A stretch of DNA of 64,000 nucleotides from Alistipes sp. (GTDB lineage Bacteria > Bacteroidota > Bacteroidia > Bacteroidales > Rikenellaceae). The translations under genes were made by a program, and so were the position numbers. The notes beneath the pieces were generated by a model. That model made no database searches. It was not told the DNA's origin and saw only the letters and a program-made list of their open reading frames with translations. The DNA is taken from contig JAGBXX010000015.1 of the NCBI GenBank assembly GCA_017629035.1, positions 62,001-126,000 on the forward strand, read 5' to 3'. Positions 56,544 to 64,000 of this stretch are shown piece by piece (within the stretch, counting starts at the first letter, position 1; each line of letters opens with the position of its first letter).

Positions 56544-57902
56544 ATGAAAAAATTCTCTATTTTTTCCACAGCACTTCTCACTCTTTTTGCAGTAGCTTGT
56601 GGCGGTAACTCGTCCGACAACGAGGCTGATAATCATGGTGAATTTGGCGATTTCTATGGCGAGGAGTACAGCGACGCTCTCGAGGCCGAGCCTGTATATA
56701 TCTTTGGCATTGACTCTACACCCTACACCGTCGAGACCGATTCTATCCGCTCGGGCGAGACCGTAGGTGGAATCTTGGATCGTCATGGCATATCTGCCAG
56801 CAAGGTAGATAGACTAAGCAAGAAGGCCGAGGAGGTATTCTCGCTCAAGCAGATTCGTGCCGACCGTGCATACACCACATTTAAGCGCACCATCGAGGAC
56901 TCAACAGGCAGACGTGAGGTGCTGGACTACATGGTCTACCAGAAGTCAAATACCGACTATGTTACATTTGCCTTCGTGGGCGACTCGGTACACGTATCGC
57001 TCAACGAGATTCCTGTGCGCATCGTGCGCCAGTGTGCACGTGCTGAGATCACCTCATCACTCTGGGGCGCTATCATGAAGGCCAACATGCCCTATGCTAT
57101 TGCCAGTGAGTTTGAGGATATCTTCAAGTGGACTGTCGACTTCTTCGGCATCCAGGAGGGCGATAGCTTTGCCGTGATCTACGATGAGAAGTTCACCGAC
57201 ACAACATCAGTAGGCATTGGCCGCATCTACGGCGCAAGCTTCACAAGCGGCAACAAGACTATCTACGCTATCCCTTATGCCGACGAGAACGGCAAGCTCA
57301 AGTATTGGGACTACGATGGTCAGTCATTGCGTAAGCAGATGTTGCAGGCACCACTTAAGTACACCCGCATCAGCTCTAAGTTTACCCACAAGCGACTCCA
57401 CCCCGTGTATCGTATATATCGTCCTCACCTCGGTGTTGACTATGCAGCGCCTATGGGTACTCCAGTACACTCCGTAGCTGACGGTACAGTCATCAAGGCT
57501 GGCTGGGGTGGCGGCGGTGGTAACACCATCTATATCAAGCACTCAGGAGGCCTCCAGACAGGTTATCTCCACCTCAAGAGCTTTGCTAAGGGTATCAAGG
57601 TGGGTAGCAGAGTATCGCAGGGTCAGCTTATCGGCTACGTAGGCTCGACAGGTACCTCAACAGGCCCACATCTTGACTACCGTATCTGGCAGAATGGCAC
57701 ACCTATCGACCCACTCAAGGTGACACAGCAGCCACAGGATCCTATTGCTAAGAAGTATCGTGGCGACTTTGAGCTCATACGTGACCGCATTATCTCTGAG
57801 CTTCAGGGCACAGCGCCAGAGGGCGACCGTGTAACCGACGACGAGATCTTCCGCCGTGAGCCTGAGGCCAAAGAGGCGGCAGATAGCACAAAGAGCAACT
57901 AA
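56544..57902 (+). CDS. M23-family peptidase lipoprotein
   Basis: Probable peptidoglycan endopeptidase or division-linked LytM factor. Start ATG 56544 gives 452 residues with a lipoprotein signal (KKFSIFSTALLTLFAVAC, acceptor Cys near 19); a TTG start nine bases earlier is not needed. A mixed N-terminal region (about 60-270, including GETVGGILDRHGISASKVDRL, similar to the LysM/OapA-like part of MepM proteins) is followed by the M23 domain: HLGVDYAAPMGTPVHSVADGTV with His and Asp ligands, TGYLHLKSF, and GPHLDYRIWQ. The last motif is HxD where classical LytM has HxH, common in Bacteroidota relatives as I recall. The C-terminal tail is Glu/Arg-rich. Confidence 0.9.
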   Translation: MKKFSIFSTALLTLFAVACGGNSSDNEADNHGEFGDFYGEEYSDALEAEPVYIFGIDSTPYTVETDSIRSGETVGGILDRHGISASKVDRLSKKAEEVFSLKQIRADRAYTTFKRTIEDSTGRREVLDYMVYQKSNTDYVTFAFVGDSVHVSLNEIPVRIVRQCARAEITSSLWGAIMKANMPYAIASEFEDIFKWTVDFFGIQEGDSFAVIYDEKFTDTTSVGIGRIYGASFTSGNKTIYAIPYADENGKLKYWDYDGQSLRKQMLQAPLKYTRISSKFTHKRLHPVYRIYRPHLGVDYAAPMGTPVHSVADGTVIKAGWGGGGGNTIYIKHSGGLQTGYLHLKSFAKGIKVGSRVSQGQLIGYVGSTGTSTGPHLDYRIWQNGTPIDPLKVTQQPQDPIAKKYRGDFELIRDRIISELQGTAPEGDRVTDDEIFRREPEAKEAADSTKSN

Positions 57903-57917
57903 AGAGAGCGCTACCCT

Positions 57918-58340
57918 ATGGTCGTTGACGAGCGTATAGTAAAGTTTATCAAGAAGCACCATGTGCTCACACTTGCTACACTTGAGCCTGGTAGCGAGCA
58001 ACCCTATGTTGCCAACTGCTTCTATGCCTACGACTCGGAGCGTAACCTATTCGTATTCACCTCGGACCTTGCGACACGTCATGGCTCGGAGATGGATAAA
58101 AACCCCAATGTAGCACTCAGCATTGTGCGCGAAACACGCATCGTGGGCGCTATCGAGGGTCTGCAAATCACCGGACAGGCCATGCGTGGCGACGACAAGG
58201 CCAAGATTCGCTATATCAAGCGTTTCCCCTATGCTGCCGTGGCGCCACTAAGCCTGTGGATGGTGAGCCCTAAGATGATGAAACTCACCGACAACAAGCT
58301 CGGTTTTGGCAAGAAACTAATATGGCAAAGCGAGGAGTAA
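57918..58340 (+). CDS. YhbP (UPF0306) family pyridoxamine-phosphate-oxidase-like protein
   Basis: Split-barrel flavin-binding type fold; function of the family not established. The 140 residues match E. coli YhbP in the C-terminal RFPYAAVAPLSLWMVSPKMMKLTDNKLGFGKKLIWQ and in FYAYDSERNLFVFTSD near 35. It follows the M23 gene by 15 bases and overlaps ispD by 19 bases, so the three probably form an operon. Confidence 0.85.
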   Translation: MVVDERIVKFIKKHHVLTLATLEPGSEQPYVANCFYAYDSERNLFVFTSDLATRHGSEMDKNPNVALSIVRETRIVGAIEGLQITGQAMRGDDKAKIRYIKRFPYAAVAPLSLWMVSPKMMKLTDNKLGFGKKLIWQSEE

Positions 58341-59002
58341 TAATCGTTGCAGGAGGCTCAGGACGACGCATGCAGAGTGCTATACCCAAGCAGTTTCTGC
58401 TCCTTGGTGGCATGCCCGTGGTGGCACGCACCATCAACACCTTCTCCGAGGCTATGCCTGGCGCAGAGATCGTAGTGGTACTTCCCAAAGAGGATATCGA
58501 GATGTGGCGCAACCTCGTAGCACGCTTTGATGTTGCAGTACATCGCTGCGTGGCAGGTGGCAAGGAGCGTTTTCACTCCGTGAAGTGCGGCCTCGAGGCT
58601 CTATCGCCCGAGGTAGAGTATGTTGCAGTACACGATGGCGTACGTGCTCTGGTGAGCAAGAGAGTGATAATACGCACAATGCTCGATGCAGAGCGTAGTG
58701 GCGCCTCGATTCCCGTTATGGAGGTTGCCGACTCATACCGCCGTGTGACAGTAGAGGGCTCCGAGATAGTACCTCGCACAGAGCTACGCATTGTGCAAAC
58801 ACCTCAAATATTCGACGCTACACTACTACGCAAGGCCTACGAGCAGGAGTTCGACACAGAGTTTACTGACGACGCCTCGGTCGTGGAGCGTCTGGGACAC
58901 AAGATCTCGCTGGTCGAGGGCGAGCGCACAAACCTCAAGCTCACAACACCCGACGACCTCAGCTGGGCCGAGTGGTGGCTGGAGCAAGAGAGCAACGCAT
59001 AG
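58322..59002 (+). CDS. ispD: 2-C-methyl-D-erythritol 4-phosphate cytidylyltransferase
   Basis: Third step of the MEP isoprenoid pathway, forming CDP-methylerythritol. The 226 residues have the CTP-binding AKRGVIIVAGGSGRRMQS, PKQFLLLGGMPV, RFHSVKCGLEAL near 80, VHDGVRALVS near 100, and RTELRIVQTPQIFDA near 150. A short N-terminus and the start within the YhbP-like gene are supported by the alignment of the glycine-rich loop. The other MEP genes are elsewhere. Confidence 0.95.
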   Translation: MAKRGVIIVAGGSGRRMQSAIPKQFLLLGGMPVVARTINTFSEAMPGAEIVVVLPKEDIEMWRNLVARFDVAVHRCVAGGKERFHSVKCGLEALSPEVEYVAVHDGVRALVSKRVIIRTMLDAERSGASIPVMEVADSYRRVTVEGSEIVPRTELRIVQTPQIFDATLLRKAYEQEFDTEFTDDASVVERLGHKISLVEGERTNLKLTTPDDLSWAEWWLEQESNA

Positions 59003-59025
59003 AACCTCAAACGTATAGATATAAT

Positions 59026-59063
59026 AAATAGGAGTTATCCCTCGATTGAGATAACTCCTATTT
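59026..59063. terminator. Bidirectional terminator between ispD and the DUF4923 genes
   Basis: Perfect 14-bp stem AAATAGGAGTTATC/GATAACTCCTATTT, 10-base loop, between convergent genes. Confidence 0.85.
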
Positions 59064-59082
59064 ATATTTTAGGCGTAGGTAG

Positions 59083-59721
59083 CTACTGCTTACGCTTGAA
59101 CTTACCTACGGCATATACATCGCCAATATCCTTGAGCAGAGTCTCGACAAGCACCACGTTCTGGTCGTTCTTATACTCTGGATATACGCTCTTAATAGCC
59201 TTAACCAGCTGCTTGACATCGAGCAACACGGTGAGCATATCCGAGCTATACTTAACATATCCCGACACACTCACACTCTTACCCTCGTAGGTAGTAGATA
59301 CGACGATTCCCGCCGTAGAGCGCTGATAGCTATACTCACCACGGATCTCGCTATTACCATGCGACACCACACCCTTGCCCGACTCCAAATCGAGCTCTGC
59401 TGTGCCACGGGTCACACCCATCTGGCGTAAAACATCGACAATGATTGGGTCGAGCTGCGCCACCGCAACATCAGCAAGTGGATTAGTGCCCACGTAGGTG
59501 AAGGTTGCTGAGTCGTAGGTCCAAGTGCCATTGAGTGTAGAGGCTGCAGGAGCCTGCTCAGCGAGCTTCTTATATGGGTCGTTGGCAGGCGCTGTCTGGC
59601 TCTTAGACTGGCTGCCAAAGAGCGTTCCAAGGGCCTTAGATAGATCGAACTGTGCCGATGCGCTATCGGGCATAAGAGCAAGCGCGAGCACAAGAAGTAG
59701 AAGGTTTGCTACACGACGCAT
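59083..59721 (-). CDS. Secreted DUF4923-like protein, copy 2
   Basis: The 212 residues have a signal peptide (RRVANLLLLVLALALMPDSASA), a Gln/Ser-rich spacer and a lipocalin-like beta domain (LNGTWTYDSATFTY, SEIRGEYSYQR, VSVSGYVKYSSDMLTVLLDVKQLV). It resembles the adjacent gene in order of elements: GTW/GSW start, an amphipathic stretch, then GxYxY strands and a final helix near VKAIKSVYPE. I assign the family by general resemblance to DUF4923 proteins of Bacteroidales. Function unknown. It starts six bases after the first copy. Confidence 0.7.
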   Translation of the reverse strand: MRRVANLLLLVLALALMPDSASAQFDLSKALGTLFGSQSKSQTAPANDPYKKLAEQAPAASTLNGTWTYDSATFTYVGTNPLADVAVAQLDPIIVDVLRQMGVTRGTAELDLESGKGVVSHGNSEIRGEYSYQRSTAGIVVSTTYEGKSVSVSGYVKYSSDMLTVLLDVKQLVKAIKSVYPEYKNDQNVVLVETLLKDIGDVYAVGKFKRKQ

Positions 59722-59727
59722 AGTTGA

Positions 59728-60333
59728 CTATTTTGAAAAAGCGAAACCAAGCATAACACTCTCGTAGCCCTTAACAAGCGAGGTAACACCGCTAAGCAAT
59801 GTCGACTTAGCACCAAGCTGCGTAACGAAGTTCACAAGGCGTGAGCAGTCGAAGACAAGCTTGAGGTTCTGGCCATCGATATAGGCAAAACCCTTCATCG
59901 TACCGAGGTTGATAAGCTTTGAGTCGAACTTAAGCTCCACAGCGTGGGTCTCAGCGTCGTAGGTATAGGTTCCCGCAAAGTTACGCTTGCCAATAACCGA
60001 AGTAAAGGTGTTGTCGTTGTTGAATGTAAATGAGTAGCTACCTGGCTTGATACCTACATACTCATAGGCCTTAGTGAGCTTAGTTGAGAGTGATGTTGCG
60101 AGTGCTGAGCTTGCAATATCGGCAAGAGCCTTACTCTCCGACGAGTTGAGCTCGATAGCGGGCTCACTATAGCTCCACGAGCCTACGAGCAGCACCTCCG
60201 AGAGCTTACCATCGGTAACATTATCAATAATCTCAGTAGCAGCACCCTTGAGCAACTTACCAACGAGTGTCTGTGCCGAAGCCGAAGCACTGAATGCCAC
60301 GAGCAACACGGCAATAGCCAAAATCTTCTTCAT
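59728..60333 (-). CDS. Secreted DUF4923 family protein, copy 1
   Basis: The 201 residues begin with a signal peptide (KKILAIAVLLVAFSASASA) and continue with LVGKLLKGAATEIIDNVTDG, VGSWSYSEPAIELNSSESKALADIASSALA, then antiparallel beta strands (GSYSFTFNNDNTFTSVIGKRNFAGTYTYDAETHAVELKF) and LVFDCSRLVNFVTQLG. This order matches DUF4923, a Bacteroidales family of unknown function with a lipocalin-like look. First gene of a tandem pair. Confidence 0.8.
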   Translation of the reverse strand: MKKILAIAVLLVAFSASASAQTLVGKLLKGAATEIIDNVTDGKLSEVLLVGSWSYSEPAIELNSSESKALADIASSALATSLSTKLTKAYEYVGIKPGSYSFTFNNDNTFTSVIGKRNFAGTYTYDAETHAVELKFDSKLINLGTMKGFAYIDGQNLKLVFDCSRLVNFVTQLGAKSTLLSGVTSLVKGYESVMLGFAFSK

Positions 60334-60371
60334 AGTACTATTTAAGCTAAAATGTTTTCTATCTAAAAGAT

Positions 60372-60406
60372 GCTACGAGCGCAGCTATACACCTAACGCT
60401 CGTAGC
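60372..60406 (-). terminator. Terminator of nadE
   Basis: Perfect 10-bp stem GCTACGAGCG/CGCTCGTAGC (60372-60381 with 60397-60406), then CTTTTAG on the minus strand. Confidence 0.7.
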
Positions 60407-60429
60407 ACCAATATTATTGTCCTAAGGTC

Positions 60430-62376
60430 CTAAGCCAGTGACTCGAGCTCACGCTCAACCTCCTCGACCTCAGCAAGCCAAGCACGCTCCTGGGCGTCGG
60501 ATGGCATGTGCAAGTCGCCACGTGGCGAAAGACCCACAGCACCAACCTTTGGACCATCGGGCATTGCCGAACGCTTGAACTGCTGCGTAAAGAAGCGGTG
60601 GAAGAACACCTTGAGCCACTTGAGGATTGTAGGCTTGTCGTAGACACCCTCGAAGGCAATAGAGGCAAGCATAGCAATCTTGGTAGGGGCATAGCGACGA
60701 CGCAGAGTGCAGTAGAGGAAGAAGTCGTGGAGGTCGTATGGACCAACGATATCCTCGGTCTTCTGCGCAATATTATCGCCATCGGCTGGCAAGAGCTCAG
60801 GGCTAACAGGCGTTGCCACAACATCACGCAACGAGTCACGCAACGCACCCTCAGCACGATTCTCGGCATACCAAGCAACCATGTGCTTAACAAGGGTCTT
60901 AGGCACTGAGGCGTTGATGCCGTACATCGACATCTGGTCGCCATTGTATGTTGCCCAACCCAAAGCAAGCTCACTCATGTCGCCAGTACCAATGACCATA
61001 CCGCCGCAGAGGTTAGCTACATCCATCAATATCTGTGTACGCTCACGTGCCTGAGAGTTCTCGTATGCCACAGAGCGCTCTGAAGCGTCGATACCGATAT
61101 CCTTGAAGTGCTGCTCGCAAGCCTCCTTGATAGAGATCTCACGAAGCGTGCATCCAAGCTCACGCACCATAGTAAGGGCGTTCTGATATGTACGATCGGT
61201 AGTGCCGAAACCAGGCATTGTAACACCGATGATACCCTTGCGATCAAGGCCAAGTAGGTCGAATGTATCGCACACGGCAAGGAGTGCCAATGTAGAGTCT
61301 AGGCCACCAGAGATACCGATAACGGCAGTCTTGCAGCCAGTATGCTCAAGGCGCTGAGCAAGACCTGCGCTCTGGATAGCAAAGACCTCACGGCAGTGTG
61401 CCGCACGTGCCGCCTCATCCTCGGGAACGAAGTAGATAGGCTCGATATGACGGCGTACATCGCCATGGTGCATAATCTCGTCAACGTCGATCTCTACAAC
61501 ACGCATCTCAGGTGCCTCTGGGTAGTAGAATGTGTTACGTGCTGTACGGCGTGTTGAGATATACTCCACGTCGATATCGGCGATAACCATGCGGTCGTTG
61601 CGCACGAAACGCTCGCTGACGCCCAACACACGGCCAAGCTCAGCAATAACGGCATTACCCGCAAAGACAAGGTCTGATGATGACTCACCATGGCCCGACG
61701 AGGCGTAGACATAGGCTGCCATAGTTCGTGACGACTGCTCGGCAATAAGAGAGATAAGGTAGTCGTGCTTGCATACCGACTCGGGCGATGCCGAGAGGTT
61801 AAACAGCAGCTTAGCACCCTGCACTGCCTGCATTGATGATGGTGGCACAGGCACCCACATATCCTCGCAGATCTCAACACCGAACTCCACGTTGTGAATA
61901 TCGAACATGAGGTCGGCACCGAAAGGACACTCCTGACCCGCAAAACGGATCACACGGTCACGAATACCGAAGCCCGACACCCACCAGCGGAGCTCCGAGA
62001 ACTCGCCATAGTTAGGGATGTAGGACTTAGGCACGATACCCCACAACACACCCTGACCAAAGACCGCAGCGCAGTTGTAAAGACGATCGGCATATACCAC
62101 CGGAAGACCTACGATACCGATTGTTGGGATATCCTGAGTCTGTTCCATAAGCCAGGCAAGAGCCTGCTCAGAGTCACGAAGCAACTTCTTCTGAAGCACC
62201 ATATCGCCACAGGTATAACCCACCAGCGACAACTCGGGCATAACAACAATCTCAACACCCTCCTTGAAGGCATCCTGCATAATTTTGAGAGCACCCTCGG
62301 CATTGCGATGGGCATCAGCGATATGTACTCGTGGTACAGCCGCTGCAACTCTCATATATCCAAATTGGTTGTTCAT
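60430..62376 (-). CDS. nadE: Glutamine-dependent NAD+ synthetase
   Basis: Amidates nicotinic acid adenine dinucleotide to NAD using ammonia from glutamine. The 648 residues have the N-terminal nitrilase-type glutaminase with the Glu-Lys-Cys triad (VMPELSLVGYTCGD near 43, GIVPKSYIPNYGEFSE near 115, EFGVEICEDMWVP near 172) and the C-terminal synthetase with P-loop VIGISGGLDSTLALL near 360 and GTGDMSELALGWATYNGDQMSMYG near 465. Length is normal for the two-domain form. No promoter of the standard type was seen in its AT-rich, repeat-bearing leader. Confidence 0.96.
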   Translation of the reverse strand: MNNQFGYMRVAAAVPRVHIADAHRNAEGALKIMQDAFKEGVEIVVMPELSLVGYTCGDMVLQKKLLRDSEQALAWLMEQTQDIPTIGIVGLPVVYADRLYNCAAVFGQGVLWGIVPKSYIPNYGEFSELRWWVSGFGIRDRVIRFAGQECPFGADLMFDIHNVEFGVEICEDMWVPVPPSSMQAVQGAKLLFNLSASPESVCKHDYLISLIAEQSSRTMAAYVYASSGHGESSSDLVFAGNAVIAELGRVLGVSERFVRNDRMVIADIDVEYISTRRTARNTFYYPEAPEMRVVEIDVDEIMHHGDVRRHIEPIYFVPEDEAARAAHCREVFAIQSAGLAQRLEHTGCKTAVIGISGGLDSTLALLAVCDTFDLLGLDRKGIIGVTMPGFGTTDRTYQNALTMVRELGCTLREISIKEACEQHFKDIGIDASERSVAYENSQARERTQILMDVANLCGGMVIGTGDMSELALGWATYNGDQMSMYGINASVPKTLVKHMVAWYAENRAEGALRDSLRDVVATPVSPELLPADGDNIAQKTEDIVGPYDLHDFFLYCTLRRRYAPTKIAMLASIAFEGVYDKPTILKWLKVFFHRFFTQQFKRSAMPDGPKVGAVGLSPRGDLHMPSDAQERAWLAEVEEVERELESLA

Positions 62377-62379
62377 TTA

Positions 62380-62471
62380 ATTACAAATTAGCAATTAGTA
62401 ATTAGCAATTAGTAGTTTGGGTGTAGTTGATATTCCGAAATCGAGGTCACACAAGACCTACGCTACTAATT
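62380..62471. repeat. AT-rich short repeats upstream of nadE
   Basis: AATTAGCAATTAGTAATTAGCAATTAG is built from two copies of a 14-base unit (62386-62413), and AATTAGTAG (62407-62415) pairs perfectly with CTACTAATT (62463-62471). Apart from this, 62377-62503 shows no gene. Confidence 0.6.
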
Positions 62472-62503
62472 ACTCACCTACTCTTCCATAATTTTTGTTA
62501 GAA

Positions 62504-62602
62504 GGCATTAGATGCGGTGTCCGAGTCGCATTTGCCACGGATGGGACATACTTTGACGTATTTCCCATTCGGGGCAATAAGCTCGGTGACGCAGATGATG
62601 CC
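62504..62602 (-). repeat. Intergenic hairpin repeat, copy 2 (after pepT)
   Basis: Two arms of about 40 bases (62504-62545 and 62564-62602) are imperfect inverted copies: both carry GGCAT at the outer end, CCGAG in the middle and ATGGG at the loop. The loop holds ATAC/GTAT. The right arm resembles the element after lepA at 38134-38190. It looks like a REP/BIME-type dispersed element and may also stop pepT transcription. Confidence 0.65.
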
Positions 62603-62614
62603 TTATAACGGAAA

Positions 62615-63832
62615 TTACTCAGCCCAGATGCGCGCCAAGTTGATGATAGTATTCATCGCACGCTGCATAGTTGTGAGCGAAGCATACTCATAGCGACCAT
62701 GGAAGTTCATGCCACCTGTGAAGATATTTGGACATGGAAGACCCATGAACGAGAGGCGTGAACCGTCGGTACCACCACGGATAGGCTTAACCTGTGGCTT
62801 AACACCTGCCTCGATCATAGCACGCTTAGCCTTCTCGATAACCTGTGGGTGTGGCTCAACCATCTTACGCATGTTGTAGTACTGATCCTTGAGTGTGAGT
62901 GTGAGCACCTTCTCGCCATACTTACGCTGGAGGAAGTTCACAACGTCCCACATGAGCTGCTTCTTGTGCTCGAACTTGTCTGAGTCGTGGTCACGGATGA
63001 TGTAGCTGATCTCAGCCTCCTCAACACTACCCTTGATACCTACGCAGTGGAAGAAGCCCTCGTAGTGCTCAGTGAACTGAGGACGCTCCGAAGCTGGGAG
63101 CAAGCCGTTGAGCTCGCAAGCGATGTCGATAGCGTTGATCATCTTGTTCTTGGCCATGCCTGGGTGTACGTTACGGCCTGAGATAGCGATCTTAGCGCCT
63201 GCAGCGTTGAAGTTCTCGTACTCAAGCTCACCCTCCATACCACCATCCATGGTGTATGCAAAGTCGGCAGCAAACTTCTTAACATCGAAGTAGTCCACGC
63301 CACGGCCAATCTCCTCATCAGGAGTGAAGCCCACGCGAATCTTGCCGTGTGGCATCTCAGGGTGTGCCACGAGCCACTCCATAGCTGTCACGATCTCGGC
63401 AACACCTGCCTTGTCGTCAGCACCAAGGAGTGTAGTACCGTCGGTGTGGATGAGTGTGTGACCCTTGAAGAATGAGAGCTCAGGGAACTCCTCGACCTTG
63501 AGCCAGCAGTCGTGACCAAGCATGATATCACGGCCGTTGTAGTTCTCCACGATGTGTGGCTTAACATTTGCGCCGCTCATATCTGGAGCAGTATCTACGT
63601 GCGAGATGAAGCCGATAGTAGGCACATTCTCGTAGCCCTTAGTTGCTGGCAAGGTAGCCATAACATAGCCATACTCGTCCATAGTGACCTCCTGAAGGCC
63701 AATAGTCTCGAGCTCCTCCTTGAGGTGGCGCAACAACACGAGCTGCTTGTCGGTCGATGGGAACGATGTGCTCGACTCGTCCGACTGAGTATCGAACGAT
63801 ACATACTTCAAAAATCTATCTTTCAAGTCCAT
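62615..63832 (-). CDS. pepT: Peptidase T (tripeptide aminopeptidase)
   Basis: Zinc exopeptidase of family M20 that removes the N-terminal residue of tripeptides. The 405 residues match PepT: MDLKDRFLKYVSFDTQSDESS at the N-terminus, metal site GFISHVDTAPDMSG near 75, GADDKAGVAEIVTAM near 138, FTPDEEIGRG near 169 (catalytic Glu pair), then the dimerisation domain and IRGGTDGSRLSFMGLPCPNIFTGG. The adjacent membrane-protein gene may be a peptide transporter, but only its end is visible. Confidence 0.96.
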   Translation of the reverse strand: MDLKDRFLKYVSFDTQSDESSTSFPSTDKQLVLLRHLKEELETIGLQEVTMDEYGYVMATLPATKGYENVPTIGFISHVDTAPDMSGANVKPHIVENYNGRDIMLGHDCWLKVEEFPELSFFKGHTLIHTDGTTLLGADDKAGVAEIVTAMEWLVAHPEMPHGKIRVGFTPDEEIGRGVDYFDVKKFAADFAYTMDGGMEGELEYENFNAAGAKIAISGRNVHPGMAKNKMINAIDIACELNGLLPASERPQFTEHYEGFFHCVGIKGSVEEAEISYIIRDHDSDKFEHKKQLMWDVVNFLQRKYGEKVLTLTLKDQYYNMRKMVEPHPQVIEKAKRAMIEAGVKPQVKPIRGGTDGSRLSFMGLPCPNIFTGGMNFHGRYEYASLTTMQRAMNTIINLARIWAE

Positions 63833-63890
63833 AGTCTTATATTTTTCTTTTTTCGGTTATTTCATTAATTTTCGTTTTAGCCACGCAATA

Positions 63891-64000
63891 TTACTCGCCA
63901 ATCTTAGCCTTGCGTGAGTGCCAGATGAAGTATGCGATGATTGCTGCATACATCACAATGCCGAGATACTCAGCACCCGAGCCACCTGCCCAGCCCTCGA
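63891..64000 (-). CDS. C-terminal end of a membrane protein (cut by window edge)
   Basis: Complement frame ends at TAA 63893-63891 and encodes 36 residues ending VMYAAIIAYFIWHSRKAKIGE. A hydrophobic helix followed by a basic tail indicates the last membrane segment of a transporter or similar. A role in peptide uptake with pepT is only a guess. Confidence 0.6.
   Translation of the reverse strand, partial: EGWAGGSGAEYLGIVMYAAIIAYFIWHSRKAKIGE

Overview
The window reads as an ordinary chromosomal segment of a Bacteroidota (order Bacteroidales) gut-type anaerobe; an Alistipes-like/Rikenellaceae relative would fit but genus is a guess. Reasons: almost no Shine-Dalgarno sequences, many promoters of the Bacteroidales form TTG-(19 to 21)-TAnnTTTG, a SecDF fusion, a large SecA, MutS with a GPNMSGKS P-loop, GSCFA, DUF2851, DUF4923 and BACON proteins, a BspA-type leucine-rich repeat protein, and secreted GH84 and GH29 enzymes acting on host-type glycans. 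TAG, TAA and TGA are all used as normal stops. No tRNA, rRNA, CRISPR array, transposase or prophage gene was seen.

Layout. 1-7.7 kb (minus): mutS (cut by the left edge), a GH84 beta-N-acetylglucosaminidase, an aldehyde dehydrogenase and deoD. 7.8-9.3 kb: an AT-rich BepA-like M48 protease. 9.5-18.9 kb (plus): an SDR enzyme fused to a zinc-ribbon-like tail, cysteine desulfidase, gyrA, a secreted TPR protein, and a lipoprotein pair of which the first is cut by an in-frame TAG. 18.9-20.0 kb (minus): luxS-mtnN, the recycling arm of the methyl cycle. 20.1-29.5 kb (plus): acyltransferase, GSCFA protein, a PafA-like protein that has lost most of its catalytic residues, sufE, sufT-like, DUF2851, secA and dCMP deaminase. 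29.6-40.9 kb (minus): a packed operon from a YbbR-like gene through coaE-folP-lolD-like-TIGR02757 to trmN6, then secDF, a GH29 fucosidase, lepA and plsY. 41.1-43.5 kb (plus): yitT-like and miaB. 43.6-47.5 kb (minus): a BASS-type transporter and a 1003-residue secreted amidase-like/golvesin protein. 47.6-54.7 kb (plus): M64 peptidase, BspA-like LRR protein, a carboxyltransferase with three tandem biotinyl domains, and superoxide dismutase. 54.8-56.4 kb (minus): lpxK-ssb. 56.5-59.0 kb (plus): M23 lipoprotein, YhbP-like protein and ispD. 59.1-64 kb (minus): two DUF4923 proteins, nadE, pepT and the last residues of a membrane protein.

Most content is housekeeping (repair, replication, secretion, cofactors, envelope) mixed with secreted enzymes and surface proteins. 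No coherent new multi-gene defence or mobile system is visible. The points most worth a second look are the three-biotinyl-domain carboxyltransferase, the apparent pseudo-phosphatase, the amber-interrupted BACON lipoprotein with its paralogous domains, the SDR-zinc-ribbon fusion, the split amidase-like protein, an intergenic hairpin repeat present twice, and terminators that overlap the promoter of the next gene. All calls come from reading the sequence; no database search was run.
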